A stretch of 56,814 nt of DNA, taken from Thermobifida fusca NBRC 14071 = JCM 3263 (GTDB lineage Bacteria; Actinomycetota; Actinomycetes; Streptosporangiales; Streptosporangiaceae). The notes under the pieces are model-generated. The model did no database searches, was not told the origin of the DNA, and saw only the letters and a program-made list of their open reading frames with translations. The DNA is taken from positions 1 to 56,814 of the forward strand of contig NZ_BCWB01000023.1 in assembly GCF_001592045.1 (NCBI RefSeq), in the 5' to 3' direction. The translations under genes were made by a program, and so were the position numbers. How positions within the stretch are numbered: position 1 is the first letter of the stretch; the number at the start of each line of letters is the position of its first letter. Below are positions 24,249 to 31,991 of this stretch, one piece after another.

Positions 24249-25691
24249 GTGACCCATCCGCTTTACCCTGTGGGCAACTCCGACACACCTCACGATCGCA
24301 ACGCGGGTTCGTCCGAGGGCTGCCCGGTGTCGCTCGACGACCGCGAAGCGCTGCACCGTCTCGCGGTACCGGTCTACGGGGAACTCGATGCGGACCTGCC
24401 CGACGTACTGGAACGGCTGCGGAAGCAGTTCGGGCGGATCGCTCCTGTGGAGGTCGCGCCCGGAGTAGCCGCGTGGATCCTGCTGGGCTACGACGTCAAC
24501 CGGCGGGTGCTGCAGGACTCTGCCGAGTTCGCCCGGGACCCGCGCCGGTGGCGGGAAGCTCGTGAAGGGCGCGCCACTCCGGAGAAGGTGCCGGGACCGT
24601 TCTGGTACTTCCGGAACGCGCTCGCCTCCGATGATCCCGACCACAGCCGCTACCGTCCGGTGATCGTGGACGCGCTCAGCGGGATCACCGCTGACGGCAC
24701 ACGGCTGGCGGTGCGGCGGATCGCCACTGAGCTGCTCGCTCCCGTGGCGCTCACCGGGAAAGCAGACCTGGTTGCCGACTTCGCGTTCCGGGTGCCGCTG
24801 CTGGTCCTCAACCGCTACTTCGGCCTGTCCGCAGAGGAAGGCCTCGAGCTGGTCGAGCTGATGCGGCAGGTGTGGGACGGCGGTGAGGAAGCGGAGAAAG
24901 CACGGCTGGGCCTCTTCGCCTACGCCCAGTCGGTGACCGCGCGCCGGCGCGAGAATCCGGGAAGCGACATCGTCTCCCGGATGGTCCGCCACCCCAACGC
25001 ATTGGACGACGAAGAGATCGCGCACCAGCTCATCCTGCTTATTTCAGCGGCACACGACCCGCTGATGAACCTCATCGCCAACACCGCGCACACCCTCCTC
25101 ACCGACGAGGAGGTCCGCTACGACCTGGCCGGCGCCCACCTGCGGGTCGAAGAGGTCGTGGACACGGTGCTGTGGCGGTCTCCGCCGATCACGCTGCTGC
25201 CGGGGCGCTACCCGGTGCGCGACACCCTGCTGGAAGGCGCGTACGTGCAGGAAGGCGACTGCTTGATCATCGGCTACGGTCCGGCACACGCCGACCCGGC
25301 GGTTGCCCCGTACATCGACCCGCTCAGCCCGTCCGGGATCCGCGGCCACCTGGCGTGGGGGACCGGGCCCCACGCGTGCCCGGCGCAGCGGATCTCCCGG
25401 CAGATCGCGGTCGACGCGGTGAGTGCGCTGCTGGACCTGTTGCCGGACGTGCGTCTCGCGGTTCCCCCCGAGTCGCTGGAGCGGCGCCGTTCCCTGTTCG
25501 CCCACGGACTCAAGGCGCTTCCTGTCACCTTCACCCCCGTCGACATCACCCCACCAACGGAGGCACCATGGCAGCAGTCCCAGAACCCATCGTCCTCGTC
25601 CCAGGAAAATCCCGCGAGCAAGCCCTCCAGCTCCGTGAAGCGGGGCCGCTTGCCCGAGTGGTGGTCGAAGGTCTGGAAGTTTGGGCGCTGA
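24249..25691 (+). CDS. Cytochrome P450, CYP157-like, lacking the ExxR motif
   Basis: 480 residues. The heme-binding region is LAWGTGPHACPAQRISRQIA with the Cys thiolate. The K-helix, which normally reads E-x-x-R, is VVDTVLWRSPP, so neither the Glu nor the Arg is in place. The I-helix, usually A-G-x-E/D-T-T, is LLISAAHDPLMNLIAN and lacks the oxygen-activating acid/Thr pair. Loss of ExxR with a Trp at that site is the published hallmark of the CYP157 family of Streptomyces. CYP157 genes usually sit beside a CYP154 gene, as here. GTG 24249 is preferred over ATG 24180 for lack of a ribosome site at the latter. The C-terminal ~40 residues, rich in Ser/Pro with a basic-aromatic end (PEWWSKVWKFGR), overlap the next gene by 124 bases in another frame, which is unusual. 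Confidence 0.82.
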   Translation: MTHPLYPVGNSDTPHDRNAGSSEGCPVSLDDREALHRLAVPVYGELDADLPDVLERLRKQFGRIAPVEVAPGVAAWILLGYDVNRRVLQDSAEFARDPRRWREAREGRATPEKVPGPFWYFRNALASDDPDHSRYRPVIVDALSGITADGTRLAVRRIATELLAPVALTGKADLVADFAFRVPLLVLNRYFGLSAEEGLELVELMRQVWDGGEEAEKARLGLFAYAQSVTARRRENPGSDIVSRMVRHPNALDDEEIAHQLILLISAAHDPLMNLIANTAHTLLTDEEVRYDLAGAHLRVEEVVDTVLWRSPPITLLPGRYPVRDTLLEGAYVQEGDCLIIGYGPAHADPAVAPYIDPLSPSGIRGHLAWGTGPHACPAQRISRQIAVDAVSALLDLLPDVRLAVPPESLERRRSLFAHGLKALPVTFTPVDITPPTEAPWQQSQNPSSSSQENPASKPSSSVKRGRLPEWWSKVWKFGR

Positions 25692-26779
25692 CCCACGACC
25701 GGGAGCTGCGGGAAGCACTCATCGACCCCCGGTTCCGCCGCAACTGGCGTACCTGGCGTGCGCTCAACGAAGGCGAAGTGGCCACCGACCACCCGGTGGC
25801 GGCGATGGTGTACCTGGACAACATGCTCACCGTGGACGGTGAAGCCCACCGGAGGATGCGGAGCCCGGTGGCACAGGCGTTCACCCCGCGGCGGGTCGAA
25901 CTGCTGCGTCCGCGGGTCACCGAGATCGTCAATGCCCTGCTGGACCAGCTTGCGGAGCGGGACGGTACTGTCGACTTCAAAACCGAGTTCGCCTATCCGC
26001 TGTCCATGCGCGTGTTCAGCGCGCTGTTCGGAATCCCCGAGCGCGACCACGGCCGCATGCAGCAGATGGTCAACACGGCGTTCTCCCCGTCCTCGCCGGA
26101 GGAAGTGCGTGCCATGCGGGAGGAGTTGGACGCCTTCCTCGACGAACTGATTGAGGACAAGCGCCGCTCCCCTGGCGAGGACCTCACCTCTGCCCTCGTC
26201 ACAGCCACGGACGAGGAGCACAAGCTCAGCGACGCGGAGCTGCGCGACACCCTGTGGCTCCTGGTCACTGCCGGGTTTGAGACCACGTCCTCTGCGCTTG
26301 CCAATGCGGTGCAGACGCTGCTGACGCGCCCCGATCAGTTGGCGCACCTGCGGTCCGGATCGATCGCGTGGGAGGATGCGATCGAAGAGGTGTTGCGCCA
26401 GTCCAGCAGCGTGGCGACGCTGCCGTTCCTGTTCGCAGCCGAGGACGTACAGATCGGCGACCGCACGATCCGCGCCGGGGAACCGGTGCTGCTCGCCTAC
26501 TTGGCGGCCAACCTCGACGTTGAGCGGTACGGCGAGGATGCGGCCGAGTTCGACGCCACCCAGTCGCGGCCCCGGCACTTGGCGTTCGGCCACGGACCGC
26601 ACACCTGCCTGGGCGCGGCCCTGGCCCGCCTGGAGATGGAGGTGGCGCTGACGACGCTGTTCACCGAGTTCCCGGAGGTCAGCCTCGCTGAGGGGGAGAC
26701 GCCCCGTCTGGAGTCGGTGTTCATCCACGCCCCTGCCGCGCTGCCGATCCGGCTGGGTCCCCGCCGGACTGCCGCATAG
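25568..26779 (+). CDS. Cytochrome P450, CYP154-like
   Basis: 403 residues, the normal length for a soluble bacterial class I P450, with all catalytic motifs: I-helix LLVTAGFETTSSALAN, K-helix IEEVLRQSSS (E-x-x-R), R-P-R-H-L-A-F-G and heme loop FGHGPHTCLGAALARLEMEV. It needs a ferredoxin and reductase encoded elsewhere. ATG 25568 lies within the coding sequence of the preceding P450 and has its own GGAGG ribosome site; the longer open frame upstream is a shadow of that gene. The pairing with an ExxR-less P450 matches the CYP157-CYP154 pairs found in actinobacterial conservons, but no roadblock, DUF742 or GTPase genes are present here. A characterised Thermobifida fusca enzyme, CYP154H1, may be this protein; identity was not checked. 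Confidence 0.88.
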   Translation: MAAVPEPIVLVPGKSREQALQLREAGPLARVVVEGLEVWALTHDRELREALIDPRFRRNWRTWRALNEGEVATDHPVAAMVYLDNMLTVDGEAHRRMRSPVAQAFTPRRVELLRPRVTEIVNALLDQLAERDGTVDFKTEFAYPLSMRVFSALFGIPERDHGRMQQMVNTAFSPSSPEEVRAMREELDAFLDELIEDKRRSPGEDLTSALVTATDEEHKLSDAELRDTLWLLVTAGFETTSSALANAVQTLLTRPDQLAHLRSGSIAWEDAIEEVLRQSSSVATLPFLFAAEDVQIGDRTIRAGEPVLLAYLAANLDVERYGEDAAEFDATQSRPRHLAFGHGPHTCLGAALARLEMEVALTTLFTEFPEVSLAEGETPRLESVFIHAPAALPIRLGPRRTAA

Positions 26780-26803
26780 CAGCGGGATGTAACAAGTCAC
26801 GTG

Positions 26804-26861
26804 CCGTCCACTGTGCGACTGCCGTCACGGCACTGGGCCGCGCGGTAGTCCCAGTGGACGG
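26804..26861. terminator. Long inverted repeat between convergent genes
   Basis: CCGTCCACTG (26804-26813) and CAGTGGACGG (26852-26861) are perfect 10-bp arms. Inside lies a second small dyad, TGCCGT-C-ACGGCA. The structure sits between the P450 stop (26779) and the convergent regulator stop (26870) and probably terminates both. Confidence 0.6.
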
Positions 26862-26869
26862 TCCGTACG

Positions 26870-27193
26870 TTATGGCGCGGGATCGCCGACCTGGTCCGGC
26901 TGCTTCTCCCACGGCCGGGGCAGCAGTCCGAGGAAGTGGCCGGGAATCCGCATACCGTCGCAGATCTGGAGGATCTTGTCGTAAGTGGTGACTGCTCCGT
27001 CACCCCGGGCCAGCCGTCCCACCCGCTCGGGTTTGATACCGCAGGAAGCGGCGATCTTGCTGTAGCTGATGCCCGCCCACTTCCGGGTGAGGTAGAAGAG
27101 CTTCCCAAAGTCCCTCTGGGCTAGCGCCTCCTGGACGTCGGGCCGTTGCAGAACGTGCTCGGGGAGTGCAGCCGGGGGAATGTAGTCGCTCAT
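26870..27193 (-). CDS. XRE-type helix-turn-helix protein, short form
   Basis: 107 residues. A helix-turn-helix of the Cro/C1 type covers about 30-90: DFGKLFYLTRKWAGISYSKI, AASCGIKPERVGRLARGDG, KILQICDGMRIPGHFLGL. This block equals the N-terminal quarter of ~430-residue actinobacterial XRE regulators that continue into TPR repeats. Here the protein ends directly after the DNA-binding domain (LPRPWEKQPDQVGDPAP), so it is either a stand-alone DNA-binding protein or a truncated one. ATG 27193 is used; a longer frame starts at 27217 but homology begins after M-S-D. No TPR remnant follows it; the convergent P450 pair is there instead. Confidence 0.75.
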   Translation of the reverse strand: MSDYIPPAALPEHVLQRPDVQEALAQRDFGKLFYLTRKWAGISYSKIAASCGIKPERVGRLARGDGAVTTYDKILQICDGMRIPGHFLGLLPRPWEKQPDQVGDPAP

Positions 27194-27763
27194 CGGTTGT
27201 CTCGCAGGCACCGCCAATCATCAGCCGCGTCGTCCACGGCGTTTACTCGCGGACGGTCTGGAATGCAAAAAATCCGACCTTTATTTCGCGATGATCATAG
27301 CGTCTGTCAGAAAGCTTCGTCTGGCAACCCTTTCTTATCCCAGATCCTGCTTCCTTTAGTCTGCCCGCCGCGCCAATGCGCATCGCGAGCCAGGTTAGGC
27401 GCTGGACCGGTGTCAAACCCGCGGGCGCGGGTCTGCGATCCTGGTTCTGCACCTCCGCGAGGCTGCGGTGCCGCCGCACCGATGGCTGGCAGCCCTCTCG
27501 GGTGTGTGAATCGGTGTGACCGGCTGGGCTGCCGGGGAGCTGCCCGCACAGCGGAACATCAAGGGCGGTGCCGCCGTTCGCGCTTAATGCACAGCGTTAT
27601 CGCTGATCAGACACCCCCAAGGGGTGCCAATCCGAGGCTGTGCCTGTAAAGTTTTATTAACGTGCTCGCCGCCCGTCCCCCAAGTTCACACTAGGCGTCC
27701 GAGCACTTCCGCAGCACCACAATCCACCGCGCTCGACGTGCAGCTTGCTCCTTGGAGACTTCC
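27194..27763. other. Divergent promoter gap
   Basis: These 570 bases lie between the XRE gene and the GH63 gene. I found no supported gene. Two AT-richer stretches (27240-27360, next to the XRE start, and 27630-27680, upstream of the GH63 gene) are the likely promoter areas. No clear operator symmetry was found. Confidence 0.4.
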
Positions 27764-29143
27764 ATGACCACGGGCTCCATCGGCCTGTTTACTCCCCACC
27801 CACAGCGCCCCCGTTTGGGAAGTATCGCGCTTGCCTCTGGGGCGGCCTGGGTCCTGGCTGGCAACGACACCGGAACCATGGTGACGGCCTCGCCGCGTCT
27901 CTACCCGCACATGTGGAGCTGGGATTCGGCGTTCATCATGGTCGGCCTGGCCCAGTTGGATGTGGACCGCGCCTGCCGGGAAATGGAAACCCTGCTGAGC
28001 GGACAGTGGGAGGACGGCATGATCCCCCACATCGTGTTCAGCGACGAAGACGGCTACTTTCCCGGTCCCGACCGTTGGCAGACGGCGGTGGTGTGCGAGC
28101 ACGCTCCCGCTCGCCCGCACACTTCCGGTATCTGCCAGCCTCCGGTCCACGCCATCGCGCTGCGCAAGATCGTCGATGCGGGACGGCGACGCTCCGGCGC
28201 GGACCGCCGCCGCGCCGAGGCGCTGCTGCGGTCCACCTGGCCCCGGCTGTTCGCGTGGCAGCGGTGGCTGGCCACCTACCGGGACCCGCTCGGCACCGGA
28301 CTGATCGCGGTCACCCACGGCTGGGAGTCTGGGATGGACAACTCGCCCCGCTGGGACTCCCCCTACGCGGCGGTGCAGCCCGGGGACGACCTTCCCCCCT
28401 ATGTGCGCCAGGACCTGGACAAGGTGTGCGAGGCGGACGAGCGTCCCACCGACGAAGAGTACGACCGCTACCTGTGGCTCATCGAAGAGATGCGCCGCGT
28501 CGGTTACCGGGCCGACGAGGTGGTGCGGATCGGCAGTTTCCTGGTGGGCGACGTGTTCTTGACCGCGCTGTTCGCGCTCTCCTGCGACGTCTTGGCCGAC
28601 CTGGGGGAAGAATCCGGCCAGGACCCCGAGAAGATCGCCCAGTTGCGCCGGTGGGCTGCGCGTTCCCGGACGGCGGTGCTCGACACTCGCGACCCGGAGA
28701 CCGGACTGGCCCGCGACTACGACATGCGCGCCCACAAGTGGATTGCTGCGCCCACCATCGCCGGATTCGCGCCGCTGCTGAGCGGCGGACTTGCACCGCA
28801 GGACCAGGCGGCGCTGCTCGCTACGCTGGAAGGCCCCGACTGGATGGGCCACCCGGACTTGGTCGCTGCAACCCCGCCCACGGTGTCCCCTTCCTCCCCC
28901 CAGTTCATGCCCAAACAGTACTGGCGAGGGCCGCAGTGGCCAGTGATTAGTTGGCTGTTCAGTTGGGCGATGCGCCGCAACGGCTTGCACGACACTGCGG
29001 CCCGCATCCGGGAAGAGACGCTGCGGCTCGTGTCGGACGGCACCTTCGCCGAGTACTACCACCCACTGACCGGTGCACCCCTGGGCAGCCGCAGCCAGTC
29101 ATGGACTGCCGCGGTCGTGCTGGACTGGCTCTACGAAGACTAA
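27764..29143 (+). CDS. GH63-family glycoside hydrolase, probable glucosylglycerate/mannosylglycerate hydrolase
   Basis: A 459-residue cytosolic (alpha/alpha)6-barrel enzyme. Landmarks of the bacterial GH63 glycosylglycerate hydrolases are PHMWSWDSAFIMVGLAQLD, MIPHIVFSDEDGYFPGPDRW, the catalytic-acid region HGWESGMDNSPRWDS, GSFLVGDVFL, KQYWRGPQWPVISWLF and the catalytic-base region GTFAEYYHPLTG. The length fits mannosylglycerate hydrolase and mycobacterial glucosylglycerate hydrolase rather than processing alpha-glucosidases, which are larger. It would release glucose (or mannose) and glycerate from the compatible solute. Two gpgS genes in this window could supply the precursor of that solute. 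ATG 27764 is preferred over TTG 27752 because GGAG at 27754-27757 is placed for it. Confidence 0.8.
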   Translation: MTTGSIGLFTPHPQRPRLGSIALASGAAWVLAGNDTGTMVTASPRLYPHMWSWDSAFIMVGLAQLDVDRACREMETLLSGQWEDGMIPHIVFSDEDGYFPGPDRWQTAVVCEHAPARPHTSGICQPPVHAIALRKIVDAGRRRSGADRRRAEALLRSTWPRLFAWQRWLATYRDPLGTGLIAVTHGWESGMDNSPRWDSPYAAVQPGDDLPPYVRQDLDKVCEADERPTDEEYDRYLWLIEEMRRVGYRADEVVRIGSFLVGDVFLTALFALSCDVLADLGEESGQDPEKIAQLRRWAARSRTAVLDTRDPETGLARDYDMRAHKWIAAPTIAGFAPLLSGGLAPQDQAALLATLEGPDWMGHPDLVAATPPTVSPSSPQFMPKQYWRGPQWPVISWLFSWAMRRNGLHDTAARIREETLRLVSDGTFAEYYHPLTGAPLGSRSQSWTAAVVLDWLYED

Positions 29144-29412
29144 TCCGGCGGTTTCCGCTGCAGCATCGCCCCTTCTGCTCCCGCCCAAGGGTGCTCGGGT
29201 TTTTTCTTTCTCTTTCCCGTCATAACACGCCCGGTTTGGGATATATAGCGTTGAATGCAACGGTCAATCCGTTATTCGGGGCTGCTGCTACCCGTTTCTC
29301 CTTCGGGCGTGACTCCAAGATCACTAAGGGGTAAGATCACATCCCATTTCCGGGTAACTGTACTTTCTGTCCAGCCAGCAATTCCGGCGAGCATGCAAGG
29401 GGCGATAACGCT

Positions 29413-30081
29413 ATGACTGGCGAAGCGCAGGACACCACCGGTACCGAGACGTGGCGAGACCGAGCAGCGAGCCTCGCCGCAGCGTTTGACAATATCGGCG
29501 ACAACTACGACGAAGCCTTCCCCCATAAGGAAGGCCAGATTGAGTCCGTGCAACGGCTCTCCAGCCGGCTCCCCCAAGGAGCTCGTGTTCTTGACCTGGG
29601 CTGCGGTACCGGACTGCCCACCAGTCGCCAGCTCGTGGACGCGGGATTCCAGGTGGTCGGCACCGACATCTCCCCCACCATGGTGGAACTGGCCCGCCGC
29701 AACGTGCCCGAGGCGGAATTCCGGGTCGCCGACATCATGGACCTCTCCGAAGAGCAGGCCTACGACGCCGTGGTCGCGTTCTTCTCCCTGCTCGTGCTGC
29801 CGCGTAAACGCATTCCGGAAGCTTTGAAAGCCATCCACCGGGCTTTGGTGCCCGGCGGCTGGCTCTGCCTGTCCATGGTCGAAGCAGACCTCGACGACGT
29901 GCCCATCCAATTCCTCGGCCAGCAGGTGCGGGTGAGCTGCTACCCCCGTGACGAGCTGCGCACCGTCGTGCAAGACGCAGGTTTCTCCATCGAAGACGAA
30001 ACCGCCTTCTCTTACGCCCCGGCCAGCACCCAGGCCTATCCCGAAGTTCAGCTTTTCCTCATCTGCAACCGCGTCGGCTGA
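29413..30081 (+). CDS. Class I SAM-dependent methyltransferase
   Basis: A 222-residue soluble Rossmann-fold methyltransferase. Motif I is ARVLDLGCGTGLPTSRQLVD, the acidic residue after strand 2 is in FQVVGTDISPTMVELAR, motif II is EFRVADIMDL and post-II is YDAVVAFFSLLVLPRKRIPE, followed by RALVPGGWLCLSM. This is the UbiE/Methyltransf_11 type acting on a small molecule, substrate unknown. In some mycobacteria a methyltransferase acts on glucosylglycerate-derived polysaccharide, but nothing in this sequence ties it to that. The start is ATG 29413 with AAGGGG upstream. It is on the same strand as the GH63 gene and separated by 269 bases that include a T-rich tract (29198-29219), so it is probably a separate transcript. 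Confidence 0.82.
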   Translation: MTGEAQDTTGTETWRDRAASLAAAFDNIGDNYDEAFPHKEGQIESVQRLSSRLPQGARVLDLGCGTGLPTSRQLVDAGFQVVGTDISPTMVELARRNVPEAEFRVADIMDLSEEQAYDAVVAFFSLLVLPRKRIPEALKAIHRALVPGGWLCLSMVEADLDDVPIQFLGQQVRVSCYPRDELRTVVQDAGFSIEDETAFSYAPASTQAYPEVQLFLICNRVG

Positions 30082-30215
30082 GACATTCCTCCTGGTCGCA
30101 AAGTCGGGGAAACGGGGCAGAATCCCTGGTGGTGGGGTGCCGCTGTGTCGTTTCCCCGACACGCAATCCCCCACCGTCCCAGGCCTCGTTCATCGAACGC
30201 GGAGAACCCACACCC

Positions 30216-31991
30216 ATGGATTCCAGATCCCGGAGGCACACCGCCTCCCCCACCACGTCCCGCACATTCGGAGTAGACGACCGCACCGCATCGTCTCCTG
30301 ACGCTTCCCGACAATGCACCCTGCTCCGAGACCGCCTGGGGTTCCTCAACGACGCCACGATGGCGATCGGCGCCAGCCTCGACCCGGAGAAAACCGCGTG
30401 GGGCCTCGCGGACGCGCTGGTGCCGACCTTGGCGGACTTCGCCGTGGTGTACCTGGCTGACGCGCTGCGCCTGCCCCACGACCTGGACGCCAACCCGCCG
30501 GAACTGTTCTCCTCGTCGCGGCACCTGTGGCAGGCCGCGGTCACCCACGACAACCATCCGCGCTGGGAGGCCCTGACCGTTAAAGACGACACGTGGTCGC
30601 CTGAGCCCACCCACCCGGTATACCGGGCAATGGCCAGCGGAGACCCGGTCACCTTCAGCGTCGACGCGGACATTGCCGCTGTCCTCGACAGCAGCTCAAG
30701 GCACGACCTGGTGGGCTGCTCCCTGCTCGTCGTCCCGCTGAGCGTGCGCGGCCGGAAACTCGGGTCCGCCGTCGTCGCCCGGCACCCGGGCAGTCCCGGG
30801 TTCAGCGAGGTCGACATCCTCACCGTGCGCCAACTCGCCGCGCAGACCAGCCTCGGAGTCGACAACGGCTACCTGTACCGGGCCCGGTCCCGGGTCGGCG
30901 ACTGGTTGCAGCGCAGCATGCTGCCGCAACTTCCGGAACGCCTGTCCAGCGTGGACATCGCCTACCGGTATGTCAGCAGCAGCCACACCGCCCAGGTCGG
31001 CGGCGACTGGTTCGATGCGATCCCGCTGCCTGGCAACCGGGTGGCGCTCGTCGTCGGCGACGTCATGGGCCACGGCGTACGGTCCGCTGCGGTCATGGGC
31101 CAGTTCCGGACCGCTATGCAGACTTTGGCAGCCATGGATCTGCCGCCCGACCACGTCCTGCGCCACCTCGACGACCTTGCCCACCAGCTCGGTGACAGCT
31201 ACCTTGCCACCTGCCTGTACGCGGTCTACGACCCGGTCATCCACCGCTGCACTATCGCAAGCGCCGGGCATGTGCCACCGGTCCTGCTGCGCCAGGACGG
31301 CACCACGGAGATCCTGCGGACACCCACGGGAGCACCGATCGGCCTGGGCGGGGTCGCGTTCGAATCCTTCGAGTTCACGGTGGCCGACGGGGACGTGCTC
31401 GTGCTGTGCACCGACGGGCTGGTCGAAACCCGCACCCGCGACGTGGAATCCGGGTTGGAGGTGCTCCGCTCCCACCTCACCGACCCGCAGCGGCCCGTGG
31501 AAGAACAGTGCCGCACCCTCCTGCAGGCGTTGAGCACACCCGATCAGGAAGACGACGTGGCGCTGCTGGTGGCCCGCCTGCGCGGGATTCCCAGCGGCGA
31601 TTTCGCACAGTGGATGCTGCAGCCGCGGCCCACCACTCCCGGGCTTGCCCGCCGCCTGCTACGCACCACCCTCGCCGAGTGGGGGTTGGAAGAAATGACG
31701 GACCTCGTGGAATTGCTCGCCACCGAAGTCATCACCAACGCGGTCCGCTACGCGTCCCGGCCGATCGACCTGCGACTGCTGCGCACCGACATCCTGCTGT
31801 GCGAGGTCACCGACGACGACCAGCACCGCCCCGTGCTGCGCCAGGCGTCCGCCACCGACGAGAATGGGCGGGGCCTGCAACTGGTCAGCCACCTGTCCCG
31901 GCGGTGGGGTGCCAGCGCGAAAACCACCGGGAAAGTCGTCTGGTTCGAACTGGACCTGCCTGAAGGCGCCCGGCGGGGCACCGCAGACTGA
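30216..31991 (+). CDS. GAF-PP2C phosphatase with HATPase domain (RsbU/RsbW-like), short paralogue
   Basis: 591 residues. GAF about 35-215 (DRLGFLNDATMAIGASLDPE at the start), SpoIIE-type PP2C about 235-455 with VGGDWFDAIPL, VVGDVMGHGV, ASAGHVPP, LCTDGLVETRTRD and EDDVALLV, and a GHKL kinase domain about 475-585 with ATEVITNAVRYA and DENGRGLQLV. It lacks the PAS pair of the paralogue at 13736 but keeps the same order otherwise. It probably senses a ligand through GAF and controls an anti-sigma antagonist pathway. ATG 30216 is chosen (GCGGAGAA upstream); the frame is open to 30129. Its stop is immediately adjacent to the stop of the convergent recD2-like gene, with no base between. Confidence 0.87.
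   Translation: MDSRSRRHTASPTTSRTFGVDDRTASSPDASRQCTLLRDRLGFLNDATMAIGASLDPEKTAWGLADALVPTLADFAVVYLADALRLPHDLDANPPELFSSSRHLWQAAVTHDNHPRWEALTVKDDTWSPEPTHPVYRAMASGDPVTFSVDADIAAVLDSSSRHDLVGCSLLVVPLSVRGRKLGSAVVARHPGSPGFSEVDILTVRQLAAQTSLGVDNGYLYRARSRVGDWLQRSMLPQLPERLSSVDIAYRYVSSSHTAQVGGDWFDAIPLPGNRVALVVGDVMGHGVRSAAVMGQFRTAMQTLAAMDLPPDHVLRHLDDLAHQLGDSYLATCLYAVYDPVIHRCTIASAGHVPPVLLRQDGTTEILRTPTGAPIGLGGVAFESFEFTVADGDVLVLCTDGLVETRTRDVESGLEVLRSHLTDPQRPVEEQCRTLLQALSTPDQEDDVALLVARLRGIPSGDFAQWMLQPRPTTPGLARRLLRTTLAEWGLEEMTDLVELLATEVITNAVRYASRPIDLRLLRTDILLCEVTDDDQHRPVLRQASATDENGRGLQLVSHLSRRWGASAKTTGKVVWFELDLPEGARRGTAD

Noticed and set aside
29196-29219. T-rich tract after the GH63 gene as an intrinsic terminator
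   Set aside because: No stable stem with adequate arms precedes it; only 3-4 bp could be paired.
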